Below, one piece after another: positions 17,811 to 26,573 of a DNA stretch of 64,000 nt. The notes under the pieces were generated by a model, which was not told where the DNA came from, did no database searches, and saw only the letters and a list, made by a program, of their open reading frames with translations. Source of the DNA: Roseiarcus sp963709655 (lineage in GTDB: Bacteria > Pseudomonadota > Alphaproteobacteria > Rhizobiales > Beijerinckiaceae); NCBI GenBank assembly GCA_963709655.1, contig CAVPXF010000004.1:434001-498000 (forward strand), in the 5' to 3' direction. The first letter of the stretch is position 1. Every line of letters starts with the position of its first letter. The position numbers and the translations under genes are program-made.

Positions 17811-18995
17811 TATAATACCAACGGCCGATTGAATTAACTCGCGTGGGGGGGGGGGGGGCCGAATCGCAAAAAGTCTAAATCGATATGCGCTTTCGGCTCG
17901 GGAGCCAGATCGATGGGCGGAGCGGTTGCGATTGGGCGATTGGAATTGACGGCGGAGGGGCTTCGCAGCGCGGCCTCCGTTGAAAAGGACGGCGCGGCGG
18001 CGCGTAAGATGTTGGCGCTGGCGCTCATTCTCGAAGGCGCGGACCGCGCGAGCGCGGCCCGGACTTGCGGGATGGACCGGCAGGCATTGCGTGACTGGGT
18101 GCGCCGATACAATGACGAAGGTCTGGCCGGGTTGCGTGACCGGACAGGCGGAGGACGTTCGCCGAAGCTTTCCCGGGAACAGCGGGCGGAGTTCGCCGCG
18201 CTGGTCGAGACTGGCCCCGATCCGGCGGTGCACAAGGTCGTTCGCTGGCGCCGGGTTGATTTGCGCGATGAGATCAAGCGACGCTTTGGCGTCGATCTGC
18301 ATGAACGTTCGGTTGGCAAGATCCTGGCGTCCATGGGTTACCGCCGTCTGTCCGTGCGCCCGCAACATCCCAAAAGCGATCCGGCGGCCCAGGAGACTTT
18401 TAAAAAAACTTCGCGGCGACCCTGGCCGACGCAATCCCCGAAACCGCACGAGGAAGGCCGATCGAAATCTGGTTCCAGGACGAAGCGCGTCTAGGCCAGC
18501 AGGGCACGCTGACCCGTGTGTGGGCCAAGCGCGGCGCCCGTCCGCGCGCGCCGCGCGACCAACGTTATGAATGGGCCTATATCTTCGGCGCCGTCTGCCC
18601 CGGGCGCAGCGCGACCGCCGCCCTCGTCCTGCCCTGCGCCAACGCGGAGGCGATGAACCTGCACCTGGAAGAGATATCCAAACGGGTCGCCGCGGGGGCT
18701 CACGCCGTCCTCGTGCTGGATGGCGCCGGTTACTATCAAGAAGCGACCCTCGAGCTCCCGCAAAACATAACCCTCTTGCCGCTGCCAGCCTACTCGCCCG
18801 AGCTCAATCCAGTCGAAAACATCTGGGCCTATCTGCGCGGCAACAAGCTCGCCAACACCGTCTACGAAACCTACCACGAAATCATCGACAAAGCCTGCGA
18901 GGCCTGGATGTTCTTCGCTGACGACAAACAACGAGTTGTCTCAATCGCCACCCGCGAATGGGCAACGGTCAATGCTTAGGGCCCCTGGTATAAGT
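17811..18995 (+). mobile_element. IS630-family element
   Basis: The ends carry short related inverted sequences, ATACCAACGGCC on the left (about 17814) and TGGTAT preceded by GGCCCC on the right (about 18985), beside TA dinucleotides. This fits the TA-target habit of IS630. A run of 14 G lies at 17845-17858 inside the left end. Boundaries are accurate to a few bases only. Confidence 0.65.
17913..18979 (+). CDS. IS630 transposase in two frames (A7 slip site)
   Basis: The first frame (17913-18494) encodes the HTH half: SAARTCGMDRQALRDWVRRY, then ERSVGKILASMGYRRLSVRP. The second (from about 18411 to 18979) encodes the DDE half: IEIWFQDEARLGQQG, AVLVLDGAGYYQ and SPELNPVENIWAYLRGN. A -1 shift on TTTTAAAAAAAC near 18402-18412 joins them seamlessly (TFKK-NFAATLADAIPE). 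IS630 members often use programmed frameshifting, but a plain mutation or sequencing error is equally possible. Confidence 0.8.
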
Positions 18996-19009
18996 CATTG
19001 ACTTCTAAG

Positions 19010-19083
19010 TGGCTGGGGGACCTGGATTCGAACCAAGATTGACGGAGTCAGAGTCCGCTGTTCTACCGTTGAACTATCCCCCA
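19010..19083 (-). tRNA. tRNA-Gln (anticodon CTG), CCA encoded
   Basis: The minus strand folds as a 74-nt cloverleaf. The acceptor TGGGGGA pairs with TCCCCCA. The anticodon stem-loop is GCGGA-CTCTGAC-TCCGT with anticodon CTG. The T loop is GTTCGAATC, followed by discriminator G and encoded CCA. It lies between an IS630 element and dnaE. tRNA genes are frequent integration sites, but no att repeat is seen here. Confidence 0.93.
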
Positions 19084-19190
19084 ACGGCCGCCGGTGCGAA
19101 GCGCGTCCGACGCAGGGGGCGTCAATAGCGAAGGCTGTGAGCCGACGCAAGCCTTTCGCGCGGGGTCCGCGGCCGGCTTTCTGCGCCGTT

Positions 19191-22100
19191 TCACACGTGC
19201 TCGACCGCAACCACCCCCGGAGCGGCCTTGAGCGCGCCGGCGACCGCCGGGCTCACGGCGTAGCGGCCGGGCAGGCGGATCTCGACCTCGCCCTCCTGAG
19301 CTCCCAGCATAACGACCAGCGACACTTCGCCGTCACCCTGGCCCCTGAGGCGGCTCTCGATCGAGGCGAGCGGGCTCTCGTCGCGCACAAAGATGCGCAG
19401 GCCCGTGTGCACCTTAGCTGCGGCGTCGTTCAGCCGCTCGACGCCGACGATGCGGGCGCGCACGTCCTCGCCCTCGACGTTGGCCTGCAGCGTCACGAGA
19501 AGATCGGCGCCCTTCTCGATGAGGTCGCGATATTGGTTCAGCCCCTCCTGGAAGATGATCGCCTCGTACTGGCCGGATGGATCGGAAAGCTGCACGATCC
19601 CCATCTTGGAGCCCGACTTGGTGCGGCGCTCGGTGCGGTCGAGGACGCTCGCGCCGAGGCGCGCGGTCGTCCCGCCGGCGCGCACCGAGCGGACGAAATC
19701 GGCCCAGCGGGTGGCCCGCAGCCGCTTCAGCGCCGAATCGTAGGCCTCGAGCGGATGGCCGCTCAGGAAGAACCCGACCGCGTCGAACTCGCGCTTCAGC
19801 TTTTCGGACCCCGTCCACGGTGCCGTCCGGACCCGGAGCGGGGCGGCCTCGGTCTCGCCGAAGAGCGCGTTCTGCCCTGCGGCCTTTTCGGAGGCGCCGC
19901 GGTTGGCGATCGCCAGCATCGGCTCGATCGAGGCGAAGACGACGGCGCGGTCGGGCTCGAGCTCGTCGAACGTCCCGGCCGCAGCGAGGCTCTCCAGCGC
20001 CTTCTTGTTGACGAGCCTGGGATCGAGCCGGGCGGCCATGTCGGCGAGCGAGGCGAAGGGCCGGCCGCCGCGGGCCGCCGCCAGCGCCGCCGCCTGCGCG
20101 TCGCCCACGCCTTTGACGGCGCTCAGCGCATAGATGATCGTCGGCCTGCCGTCGGGGCCGAAGCGGACGTCGAAATCGACTTCCGAGGCGTTGGCCGAGG
20201 GCGGCGCGACCCGGATGCCGAGGCGCTGCGCATCGCCGCGAAATTCGGCGAGCTTGTCGGTGTTTCCCTTGTCGAGGGTCATCGAGGCCGCCAGGAACTC
20301 CGCCGGATGGTTGGCCTTGAACCACCCCGTCCAGTAGGCAATCAGCGCGTAGGCCGCCGCATGGCTCTTGTTGAAGCCGTAGTCGGCGAACTTGGCGAGA
20401 AGGTCGAAGATTTCGTCCGCCTTGGCCTTGGTCAGGCTGCGCGCCACCGCGCCGTCGACGAAACGGGCGCGCTGGGCGTCCATCTCCTTCTTGATCTTCT
20501 TGCCCATCGCGCGCCGCAGCATGTCGGCTTCGCCCAGCGAATAACCCGACAAGGCCTGCGCGATCTGCATCACCTGCTCCTGGTAGATGATGACGCCGAA
20601 CGTCTCGCGCAGACTGGGTTCCATCAATGGGTGCAGATATTCCGCCTTCTCGTGGCCGAGCTTGCGCGCGCAATAGGTCGGGATGTTGGCCATCGGGCCC
20701 GGGCGATAGAGCGCGACGAGCGCGATGATGTCCTCGAACCGGTCGGCGCGCATCTCGACCAGCGCCTTGCGCATGCCGGCGCTTTCCACCTGGAACACCC
20801 CGACCGTCTCGCCGCGCCCCAGCATCTCGTAGGTCTTCGAATCGTCGAGGGGAATCCTGGAGAGGTCGATCCTGTCGCCTTTGCGGGCAATTAGGTCGAC
20901 GGCTTTCTGCAGCGTCGTCAGCGTCTTGAGGCCAAGGAAATCGAACTTCACCAGGCCCGCCGGCTCGACCCACTTCATGTTGAACTCGGTCGCCGGCATC
21001 GAGGCCTTCGGGTCGCGGTAGAGCGGCACGAGTTCGGTCAGCGGGCGGTCGCCGATGACGACGCCCGCGGCGTGGGTGGAGGCGTTGGAATAGAGCCCTT
21101 CGAGCCGTTCGGCGATGGCCAGCATGGTCGCGACCCGCTCGTCCTCGGCCGCCGCCTGCTGCAGCCGCGCCTCGTCGGCGACCGCCTGCTTCAGCGTGAC
21201 CGGGTGGGCGGGGTTCTGCGGCACGAGCTTGGCGAGCTTGTCGACCTGGCCGAGCGGCATCTCGAGCACGCGGCCGACGTTGCGCAGCACGCCGCGGGCG
21301 AGGAACGAGCCGAAGGTGATGATCTGCGCCACCCGGTCGGCGCCGTAGCGGTCGCGCACGTAGGCGATCACCTCGTCGCGCCGCTCCTGGCAGAAGTCGA
21401 TGTCGAAGTCCGGCATGGACACGCGCTCGGGGTTCAAGAAGCGCTCGAACAGGAGCGCGAACCGCATCGGGTCGAGGTCGGTGATGGTCAGCGACCAGGC
21501 GACCAGCGAGCCCGCGCCGGAGCCGCGGCCCGGGCCGACCGGAATGCCGTGGGCCTTCGCCCATTTGATGAAGTCGGCGACGATGAGAAAGTAGCCGGGA
21601 AACTTCATCTTGACGATGACGTCGAGCTCGAACGCTAGGCGGCGGTCATAGTCTTCGCGGGTATGACCCTGCGCGAGGCCGAGATGGGCGAGCCGCGCCT
21701 CGAGCCCCTCGCGCGCCTGCCGGCGGAGTTCCTCGACCTCGTCCACCGTTTCGCCGCCCGGCGACGAGAAATGCGGCAGGATCGGCTTGCGGGTCAGCGG
21801 CCGGTAGGCGCAGCGCATCGCAATCTCGACGCTCGCCTCCAGCGCCTCGGGCAGGTCGGCGAAGAGCGCGATCATCTCGGCGCGGGTCTTGAAACGGTGC
21901 TCGGGCGAGAGCCGCCGGCGCTCCTCCGTCGAGATGAGCGCCCCCTCGGCGATGCAGAGGAGGGCGTCGTGCGCCTCATAGTCGGGCAGGGCTGCGAAAT
22001 AGGGCTCGTTGGTCGCGACCAGCGGCAGCCCGCACCGGTCGGCGAGGTCGATCAGCGCCGCCTCGGCCGCGATCTCGGACGCGACCCCATGACGCTGCAG

Positions 22101-22649
22101 TTCGACGTAGAGCCGGTCGCCGAAGGCGGCGGCAAGGCGCTCGAGGCGCGCCTCTGCAAGGTCGGGCATGTGCGCGCCGAGCGCCCGGTTGATCGGGCCG
22201 TCCGGACCGCCGGTGAGCGCGATGAGGCCGTTGGCCCCGATGAGGGCCTCGAACGGGATATGGGCTTCGTCGCCTTCCTTCGGGTCGAGCCAAAGGGAGG
22301 AGACGAGCCGCATGAGCGTGCGATATCCGACCTCGGACTGGCTGAGGAGCACGATCGGGGCGCGGGCGAGGCGAAGCTCGGCGAGACGCGAAGCGGAGGC
22401 GGGCGCATCGCCGAAATCGACCGTGACCTGGGCGCCGACGATCGGCTGGACGCCGCTCTTGGCGAGCTTTTCCGAGAATTCCAGGGCGCCGAACAGGTTG
22501 TTGGTGTCGGTGATCGCCAGCGCCGGCATGGCGTCGGCCTTGGCGAGCTTGGCGAGCGTCTCGATCGTCAGCGCGCCCTCCCGAAGGGAAAAGGCGCTGT
22601 GGACATGCAGGTGGACGAAACCGACCGCTTTGAGGATCTCTGATTCCAT
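19191..22649 (-). CDS. dnaE: DNA polymerase III alpha subunit
   Basis: The 1152-residue replicative polymerase. An N-terminal PHP domain opens with FVHLHVHSAFSLREGAL; its second metal motif is degenerate (ITDTNNLF in place of TDH). The palm carries PVGPGRGSGAGSLVAW and the catalytic aspartates PDFDIDFCQER near residues 410-418. Helix-hairpin-helix and OB domains follow (ATRWADFVRSVRAGG, MGIVQLSDPSGQYEAIIF). Full length, no damage. It copies both strands at the fork with the beta clamp and a separate epsilon proofreader. Confidence 0.97.
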   Translation of the reverse strand: MESEILKAVGFVHLHVHSAFSLREGALTIETLAKLAKADAMPALAITDTNNLFGALEFSEKLAKSGVQPIVGAQVTVDFGDAPASASRLAELRLARAPIVLLSQSEVGYRTLMRLVSSLWLDPKEGDEAHIPFEALIGANGLIALTGGPDGPINRALGAHMPDLAEARLERLAAAFGDRLYVELQRHGVASEIAAEAALIDLADRCGLPLVATNEPYFAALPDYEAHDALLCIAEGALISTEERRRLSPEHRFKTRAEMIALFADLPEALEASVEIAMRCAYRPLTRKPILPHFSSPGGETVDEVEELRRQAREGLEARLAHLGLAQGHTREDYDRRLAFELDVIVKMKFPGYFLIVADFIKWAKAHGIPVGPGRGSGAGSLVAWSLTITDLDPMRFALLFERFLNPERVSMPDFDIDFCQERRDEVIAYVRDRYGADRVAQIITFGSFLARGVLRNVGRVLEMPLGQVDKLAKLVPQNPAHPVTLKQAVADEARLQQAAAEDERVATMLAIAERLEGLYSNASTHAAGVVIGDRPLTELVPLYRDPKASMPATEFNMKWVEPAGLVKFDFLGLKTLTTLQKAVDLIARKGDRIDLSRIPLDDSKTYEMLGRGETVGVFQVESAGMRKALVEMRADRFEDIIALVALYRPGPMANIPTYCARKLGHEKAEYLHPLMEPSLRETFGVIIYQEQVMQIAQALSGYSLGEADMLRRAMGKKIKKEMDAQRARFVDGAVARSLTKAKADEIFDLLAKFADYGFNKSHAAAYALIAYWTGWFKANHPAEFLAASMTLDKGNTDKLAEFRGDAQRLGIRVAPPSANASEVDFDVRFGPDGRPTIIYALSAVKGVGDAQAAALAAARGGRPFASLADMAARLDPRLVNKKALESLAAAGTFDELEPDRAVVFASIEPMLAIANRGASEKAAGQNALFGETEAAPLRVRTAPWTGSEKLKREFDAVGFFLSGHPLEAYDSALKRLRATRWADFVRSVRAGGTTARLGASVLDRTERRTKSGSKMGIVQLSDPSGQYEAIIFQEGLNQYRDLIEKGADLLVTLQANVEGEDVRARIVGVERLNDAAAKVHTGLRIFVRDESPLASIESRLRGQGDGEVSLVVMLGAQEGEVEIRLPGRYAVSPAVAGALKAAPGVVAVEHV

Positions 22650-22894
22650 GGCGCTGAGTGTCGCAAGCCCGCCCGGCGGGAGTCGAGGGGCGGCGCCTGT
22701 GGATGTCGGGGAGATCGGCGCTTTGCGCCGCTTTAGCGCCGTTTATCGACCGGGCCCTGATTTTGCAGAGGGTTGCGGGCCGCCTTAGCGACCGCTGGCC
22801 GGTCGTGCCGAAAACGGCCGATCCGCGTGGAGACGAGCCCGGCGGTGTGCCGAAATGGGAGCCGCTCTTCCCGTCGCGCCAATGTGAACCATCG

Positions 22895-22909
22895 TTAACT
22901 ACGGGTTAA
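22895..22909 (+). promoter_or_regulatory. CtrA-type site TTAA-N7-TTAA
   Basis: TTAACTACGGGTTAA matches the alphaproteobacterial CtrA recognition pattern exactly in half-sites and spacing. It lies 70 bp upstream of the PEP-CTERM gene, in the 329-bp gap shared with the divergent dnaE. Nearby direct repeats (AATGTGAAC, GATGTGAACG, AATGTAAACG) follow. Binding is inferred from the motif alone. Confidence 0.5.
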
Positions 22910-22978
22910 TCAAGCGCTGGACTGGCGATGTGAACGAATGTAAACGTCGGTTGTCAACAAGGAACGGGGATCATCACC

Positions 22979-23671
22979 ATGCGCGTTTCGCGTCTCGCTC
23001 ATCTTTTCGCCGTTGCGGCGGCCGGCTTGTTTTCGCAGCAGGCGCTCGCCTACACGATTAGCGTGCTGCCGGACGGGATGCTCTCGCCGACGGGCTACGG
23101 GACCGTGGTGACGTTCGACGAACCGGGCGTGACGGCCGAGACCTTCGGGGTCACCACCCCCTATGGGACTCTGAGCCAGGGCGGGGCGAACTTCTCCGGA
23201 TCGGCCGTCATCATGAACAACCCGACTCAGGGCTCGGGCGGCCTGTACGCCGAGCCTTACGGCGACAGCGCCAACTACATGGCCGTGCTCGGCGGCGGCA
23301 TCGAAACGATCGCCTATTCCGGGCCCAGGACCGGCTTCGGGCTCTACTGGGGCTCGGTCGACTCCTACAACGCCCTGCAATTTTACGACGGCTCGACGCT
23401 CGAGGCGACGATCACCGGCGCGAACGTCTCTCCGCTGCTCGCCAACGGCGGCCAGTCGGGCTACACCTCCAACGGCTATGTCTTGATCAGCGGCCTGCCG
23501 GCATTCACCTCGGTTGTCGCGACCTCGTCGTCGAATTCCTTCGAGTTCGACAACGTCGTCGCCACGCCCGAGCCCTCGACCTGGGCCATGCTCGGCATCG
23601 GCTTCGTCGGCCTGGCGTCGTTTGCGACCCGCCGCGGCCGCAAGGACCGGCTCGCGCCGGGCCTCGCCTGA
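22979..23671 (+). CDS. Secreted PEP-CTERM protein
   Basis: A 230-residue exported protein. It has a signal peptide (SRLAHLFAVAAAGLFSQQAL-A), a Gly/Ser/Tyr-rich body, and a textbook PEP-CTERM tail: TPEPSTWAMLGIGFVGLASF followed by ATRRGRKDR. Such tails are cut by exosortase (EpsH/XrtA type) during export, usually alongside exopolysaccharide production. No exosortase gene is in the window. GGGGAT lies just before the ATG. A strong terminator follows. Confidence 0.85.
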   Translation: MRVSRLAHLFAVAAAGLFSQQALAYTISVLPDGMLSPTGYGTVVTFDEPGVTAETFGVTTPYGTLSQGGANFSGSAVIMNNPTQGSGGLYAEPYGDSANYMAVLGGGIETIAYSGPRTGFGLYWGSVDSYNALQFYDGSTLEATITGANVSPLLANGGQSGYTSNGYVLISGLPAFTSVVATSSSNSFEFDNVVATPEPSTWAMLGIGFVGLASFATRRGRKDRLAPGLA

Positions 23672-23740
23672 AAGGGACGCCGCGCCTGGACGATCCCGAG
23701 GACCGCCGGGCAGGGCGCTTCCGCGGGGTCGCCACGACGC

Positions 23741-23783
23741 GAAGGCCCGCCTCGCGCGCCATCGTCCGAGAGGCGGGCCCTTC
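23741..23783 (+). terminator. Intrinsic-type hairpin after the PEP-CTERM gene
   Basis: GAAGGCCCGCCTC pairs with GAGGCGGGCCCTTC across a 16-nt loop with one bulged base. The stem is long and GC-rich, but no U tract follows. It sits between two convergent genes and could serve both. Confidence 0.6.
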
Positions 23784-23827
23784 GCCGCGCGATGGCGAAG
23801 CCGATCCGAAGGGCGACGTGCCGCCTC

Positions 23828-24154
23828 TTAAGGAGCGCAGCAGCCCGGGACGGTGAAGTTGTTCGGGATCCGGTCGAGGCCCCTGACGCCGACGAACGTG
23901 TGGTCGACATCGGGCATGAAGGTCGTCGGGCCGCCGCCGAACGTGCTGTACACGTAGCCGTTGTAGGAGCCGACCGGCACGACCGGGCCGGCGGTCAGGT
24001 AGGACTCGCCGCCGTGCACCACGATCTGGCGCCCTTCCGCGACCGGACGATGATGATGCGCCCGATGATGGACAGTCTCAGCGTCGGCCGTCGCGACAAA
24101 CCCGATGAGGCACCCCAGCGCAACGGCGCCGAACGTTTGAATTGGACGCGGCAT
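23828..24154 (-). CDS. Small exported protein, function unknown
   Basis: A 108-residue protein. A signal peptide (TFGAVALGCLIGFVATADA-E) is followed by a His-rich stretch (HHRAHHHRP), a Gly/Tyr-rich body and a PGCCAP C-terminus. The histidines and the paired cysteines suggest metal binding, which is inference only. ATG 24154 is preferred over 24160 because AAGGGA stands 6 nt upstream. Confidence 0.65.
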   Translation of the reverse strand: MPRPIQTFGAVALGCLIGFVATADAETVHHRAHHHRPVAEGRQIVVHGGESYLTAGPVVPVGSYNGYVYSTFGGGPTTFMPDVDHTFVGVRGLDRIPNNFTVPGCCAP

Positions 24155-24255
24155 GACCATTCCCTTTCGCGCTGCAGGCCCGGCTTCGGAGCGCTCGCAT
24201 TTTGTGCGATGATGCGCGAAAAAAGTAAATGACGCGCGCACGGCGCACGGATCCA

Positions 24256-25107
24256 TCACATGGGCTCTGCCGGGATGACTTGCGAGGGGCGAGGAAATTC
24301 TTTCTGGGCCTCGATCAGCGCCAGCTCCCGCCGGCCTGCGGACAGCGTCGCCGCCACGACGGCGAAGGTCGACGAGACCGCCAGGGACAGCGCCGTCGGG
24401 GTCGAGCCGCTCGCGAGATTGTGATGGAAGAAGAGCGCCGCGAACAGATCGCCTGCGCCGTTGACCGCGATCGGCAGCTTTGGCGTCCGCACGCGCCAGA
24501 GCCCGGTCCTGTCGGCGGCGAGGACGTCCAGCGCGTCCGCTGGCGTGTCGTCGAGCGTGAGCGAGGTGACGGCGACGATTTTGGGGCCGCGCGACCTGAG
24601 CGCGGCGATGGCGGAGCGCGCGTCCGGCAGGGTCCGCGCCGGGCCGCCGGTCAGCCATTCGAGCTCGAACGCGTTCGGCGTCGCGATCGTGGCGGCGGGC
24701 AGCGCCCGGTCGCGGAAGAAGTCGGCGACCTCTCGAGCGACATAAGAGCCGCGGCCGACGTCGCCGATGACGGGATCGCAGCAATAGACGGCGCCGGGAT
24801 TGGCGGCGCGCACGGCGGTCAGCGCCCGTAACGCCGCTTCGCCGATCTCCGCCTTGCCGAGATAGCCGGTGAGCAGGCCCTCGCATCCGGAGAGGACGCC
24901 GATCGCCTCGAGCCCGGCGACGCACGCGTCGATCATGCCGGCGTCGAACGCCTGTCCCCGCCAGCCCGGATAGCCGGTGTGGCTGGAGAATTGCACGCTC
25001 ATCAGCGGCCAGACCTCGCGGCCGAGCCGCTGCAGCGGGAAGACCGCCGCATCATTGCCCACATGGCCGTAGACGACATGGGACTGGATCGACAGGATGG
25101 GTCGCAT
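24256..25107 (-). CDS. pdxY: Pyridoxal kinase PdxY
   Basis: A 283-residue ribokinase-fold enzyme that phosphorylates pyridoxal to PLP in vitamin B6 salvage. Signature pieces are ILSIQSHVVYGHVGNDAAVF at the N-terminus, YCCDPVIGDVGRG for the substrate side, and LPIAVNGAGDLFAALFF. In the last, the GAGD motif holds the catalytic Asp and anion hole. Length is normal. It reads alone on the minus strand. Confidence 0.93.
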   Translation of the reverse strand: MRPILSIQSHVVYGHVGNDAAVFPLQRLGREVWPLMSVQFSSHTGYPGWRGQAFDAGMIDACVAGLEAIGVLSGCEGLLTGYLGKAEIGEAALRALTAVRAANPGAVYCCDPVIGDVGRGSYVAREVADFFRDRALPAATIATPNAFELEWLTGGPARTLPDARSAIAALRSRGPKIVAVTSLTLDDTPADALDVLAADRTGLWRVRTPKLPIAVNGAGDLFAALFFHHNLASGSTPTALSLAVSSTFAVVAATLSAGRRELALIEAQKEFPRPSQVIPAEPM

Positions 25108-25441
25108 GGGCTGCGACCTGACGACGATTCGAACGCGCCGTCAAAGCCGGCTTTGAGCGCGCTAGGGGCAAGAACCCACATTTGGCGCCCGTCCGGGGCG
25201 TCAGGAAGGGCGAGCGGCGGCCGGACGGCGGGAATGAGCGGGATAGCGGGCGGACAAGGCCAAGGTTGTAGGCGCAGTGTCCTTCACCGAAGCAGACATT
25301 CGCGCCATTCAAGAAATCAAGACTGATGGAACAAAACTAGCCCCCTTGGTACACTTGGACTTCTTTGTTCCGAAATTCTGTTCCAGAATGGAGGCCGGCT
25401 TTTCCCTCGCCGACCGGGGGGCTTTATGCTAGAGTTCGTTC
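25108..25441. other. Gap between pdxY and a TA pair
   Basis: No firm gene. A plus-strand frame from GTG 25277 to 25432 reads VSFTEADIRAIQEIKTDGTK and could be a remnant, but it lacks support. The promoters of pdxY (minus) and the TA pair (plus) should lie here. Confidence 0.35.
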
Positions 25442-25633
25442 ATGAACGTCGTTTCACCAGACAGGCCCATTCCTGAATCGATTTCCGCTAGCCTCGCCCG
25501 TAGCGAGGCGCAGATTGCGGCGGGGCAGACTGTGCCGCTGGAGCCGGTGCTCGACCGGCTTCGTTCGAGCATCGCCCGCATGCAGAAGGCCGAGGACGAG
25601 AAGCTTGAGACGCCCACCCCCAACAAGGGATGA
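25442..25633 (+). CDS. Putative antitoxin of a ParE/RelE-type pair
   Basis: A 63-residue acidic protein (PIPESISASLARSEAQIAAG, VLDRLRSSIARMQKAED). The body resembles small antitoxins that precede ParE/RelE toxins. Its stop overlaps the next ATG (ATGA at 25630), so the two are co-translated. Identity is deduced from size, context and the toxin next door. Confidence 0.65.
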   Translation: MNVVSPDRPIPESISASLARSEAQIAAGQTVPLEPVLDRLRSSIARMQKAEDEKLETPTPNKG

Positions 25634-25926
25634 TTGCGCTCAGTCCTGAAGCCGAGGCTCAGCTTGATGCCCTCATCGTCCATTACGAGGCGCTAGGCCG
25701 CATCGAGGCCTCGATTAATCTTCTCAATGCTCTTGAACGCGCGAAGGCGCGAATTTCCGAGATGCCGGAGGCGGGCTTGCCCGCCCCTCGTCCCTATCCT
25801 GCTCTTGCCAAAGCTGGCCGCCGCTGGATCATCGAAGGCAGCTATTGGATTTCTTACAGCTTGACGACGCCGCCCGTCATCTCGGGCGTCTTCTACGCCA
25901 TGGCCGACATTCCCAATCGTTTGTGA
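25630..25926 (+). CDS. ParE/RelE-superfamily toxin
   Basis: A 98-residue toxin-like protein: LSPEAEAQLDALIVHYEALG, then GRRWIIEGSYWISYSLTTPP, ending YAMADIPNRL. The compact beta-sheet core with a terminal basic residue matches the RelE/ParE fold. It is intact and paired with a small upstream antitoxin. Confidence 0.75.
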   Translation: MIALSPEAEAQLDALIVHYEALGRIEASINLLNALERAKARISEMPEAGLPAPRPYPALAKAGRRWIIEGSYWISYSLTTPPVISGVFYAMADIPNRL

Positions 25927-25932
25927 GGCCGT

Positions 25933-26430
25933 ATGATCTACGGCTACGCCCGCGTTTCAACCGACTTGCCGCGTTGAAGGCGGCGGGCTACGAAAAGATC
26001 TTCCGCGGTAAGCTCGCGGGCGCGCATGCCGAGCGCCCGCAGCTTCAAACGCTGTTGCGGACGGTGACACAGGGCGGCGTGGTTCTTGTCGGCGCCTTTG
26101 ACCGCCTCTCGCGATACGACCGACCTACTCGTTATCGCCCGCGACCTTGAAGAAGCGGGCGCTGTCCTTCGCTCGCTTGCCGAGCCGCTGATTGATACGA
26201 CCTCGGATTTTAAGGAGCTCATTCTTGCGATCTTCGGCATTGCGGCCAAGCTTGAACGACGCCGGATCATCGACCGCACGGCGCGAGGCCGCGCCGACGC
26301 CAAGGCGAAGGGCGTGAAATTCGGGCGCAAGCCGAAGCTCACCCCGCACAAGATGGCCGAGCGCCTGTTCATAGGGCTGAGCCTGAAGATCAGCAACGGT
26401 CGCTTCCGTCCGATTAGCGGCGGATCTAGT
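25933..26430 (+). pseudogene. Serine resolvase, deleted and frameshifted
   Basis: It begins MIYGYARVSTD (catalytic-serine motif). About ten codons are then missing, and it resumes as LAALKAAGYEKIF, AGAHAERPQLQTLLRTV and GAFDRLSR. After a one-base shift near 26115 it continues DTTDLLVIARDLEEAGAVLR and AKGVKFGRKPKLTPHKMAE. The C-terminal HTH is cut off. It is the second broken serine recombinase in the window. Confidence 0.85.
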
Positions 26431-26573
26431 CGAGCGCCGAGCGCCAGGCTCCATTCGTTCGGATTATCTCGTGACAGCGCCCCTGCGCCGCAATTCCGCT
26501 CCAACCGGCTGCCCTGTTGAGCGGTCTCGCCAAGCCTGAAACAATGCCGAGGCCAATCTCGAGGAGCACCACC

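Noticed and set aside
19010..19083. tRNA-Gln as attachment site of an integrated island
   Set aside because: No direct repeat of the tRNA 3' end and no integrase gene next to it; the neighbouring IS630 uses TA targets.
19137..20894. 585-residue plus-strand ORF
   Set aside because: Entirely antisense to dnaE, a shadow of a high-GC gene.
25277..25432. 51-residue frame from GTG
   Set aside because: Too short, no family, no ribosome site; mentioned only as a possible remnant.
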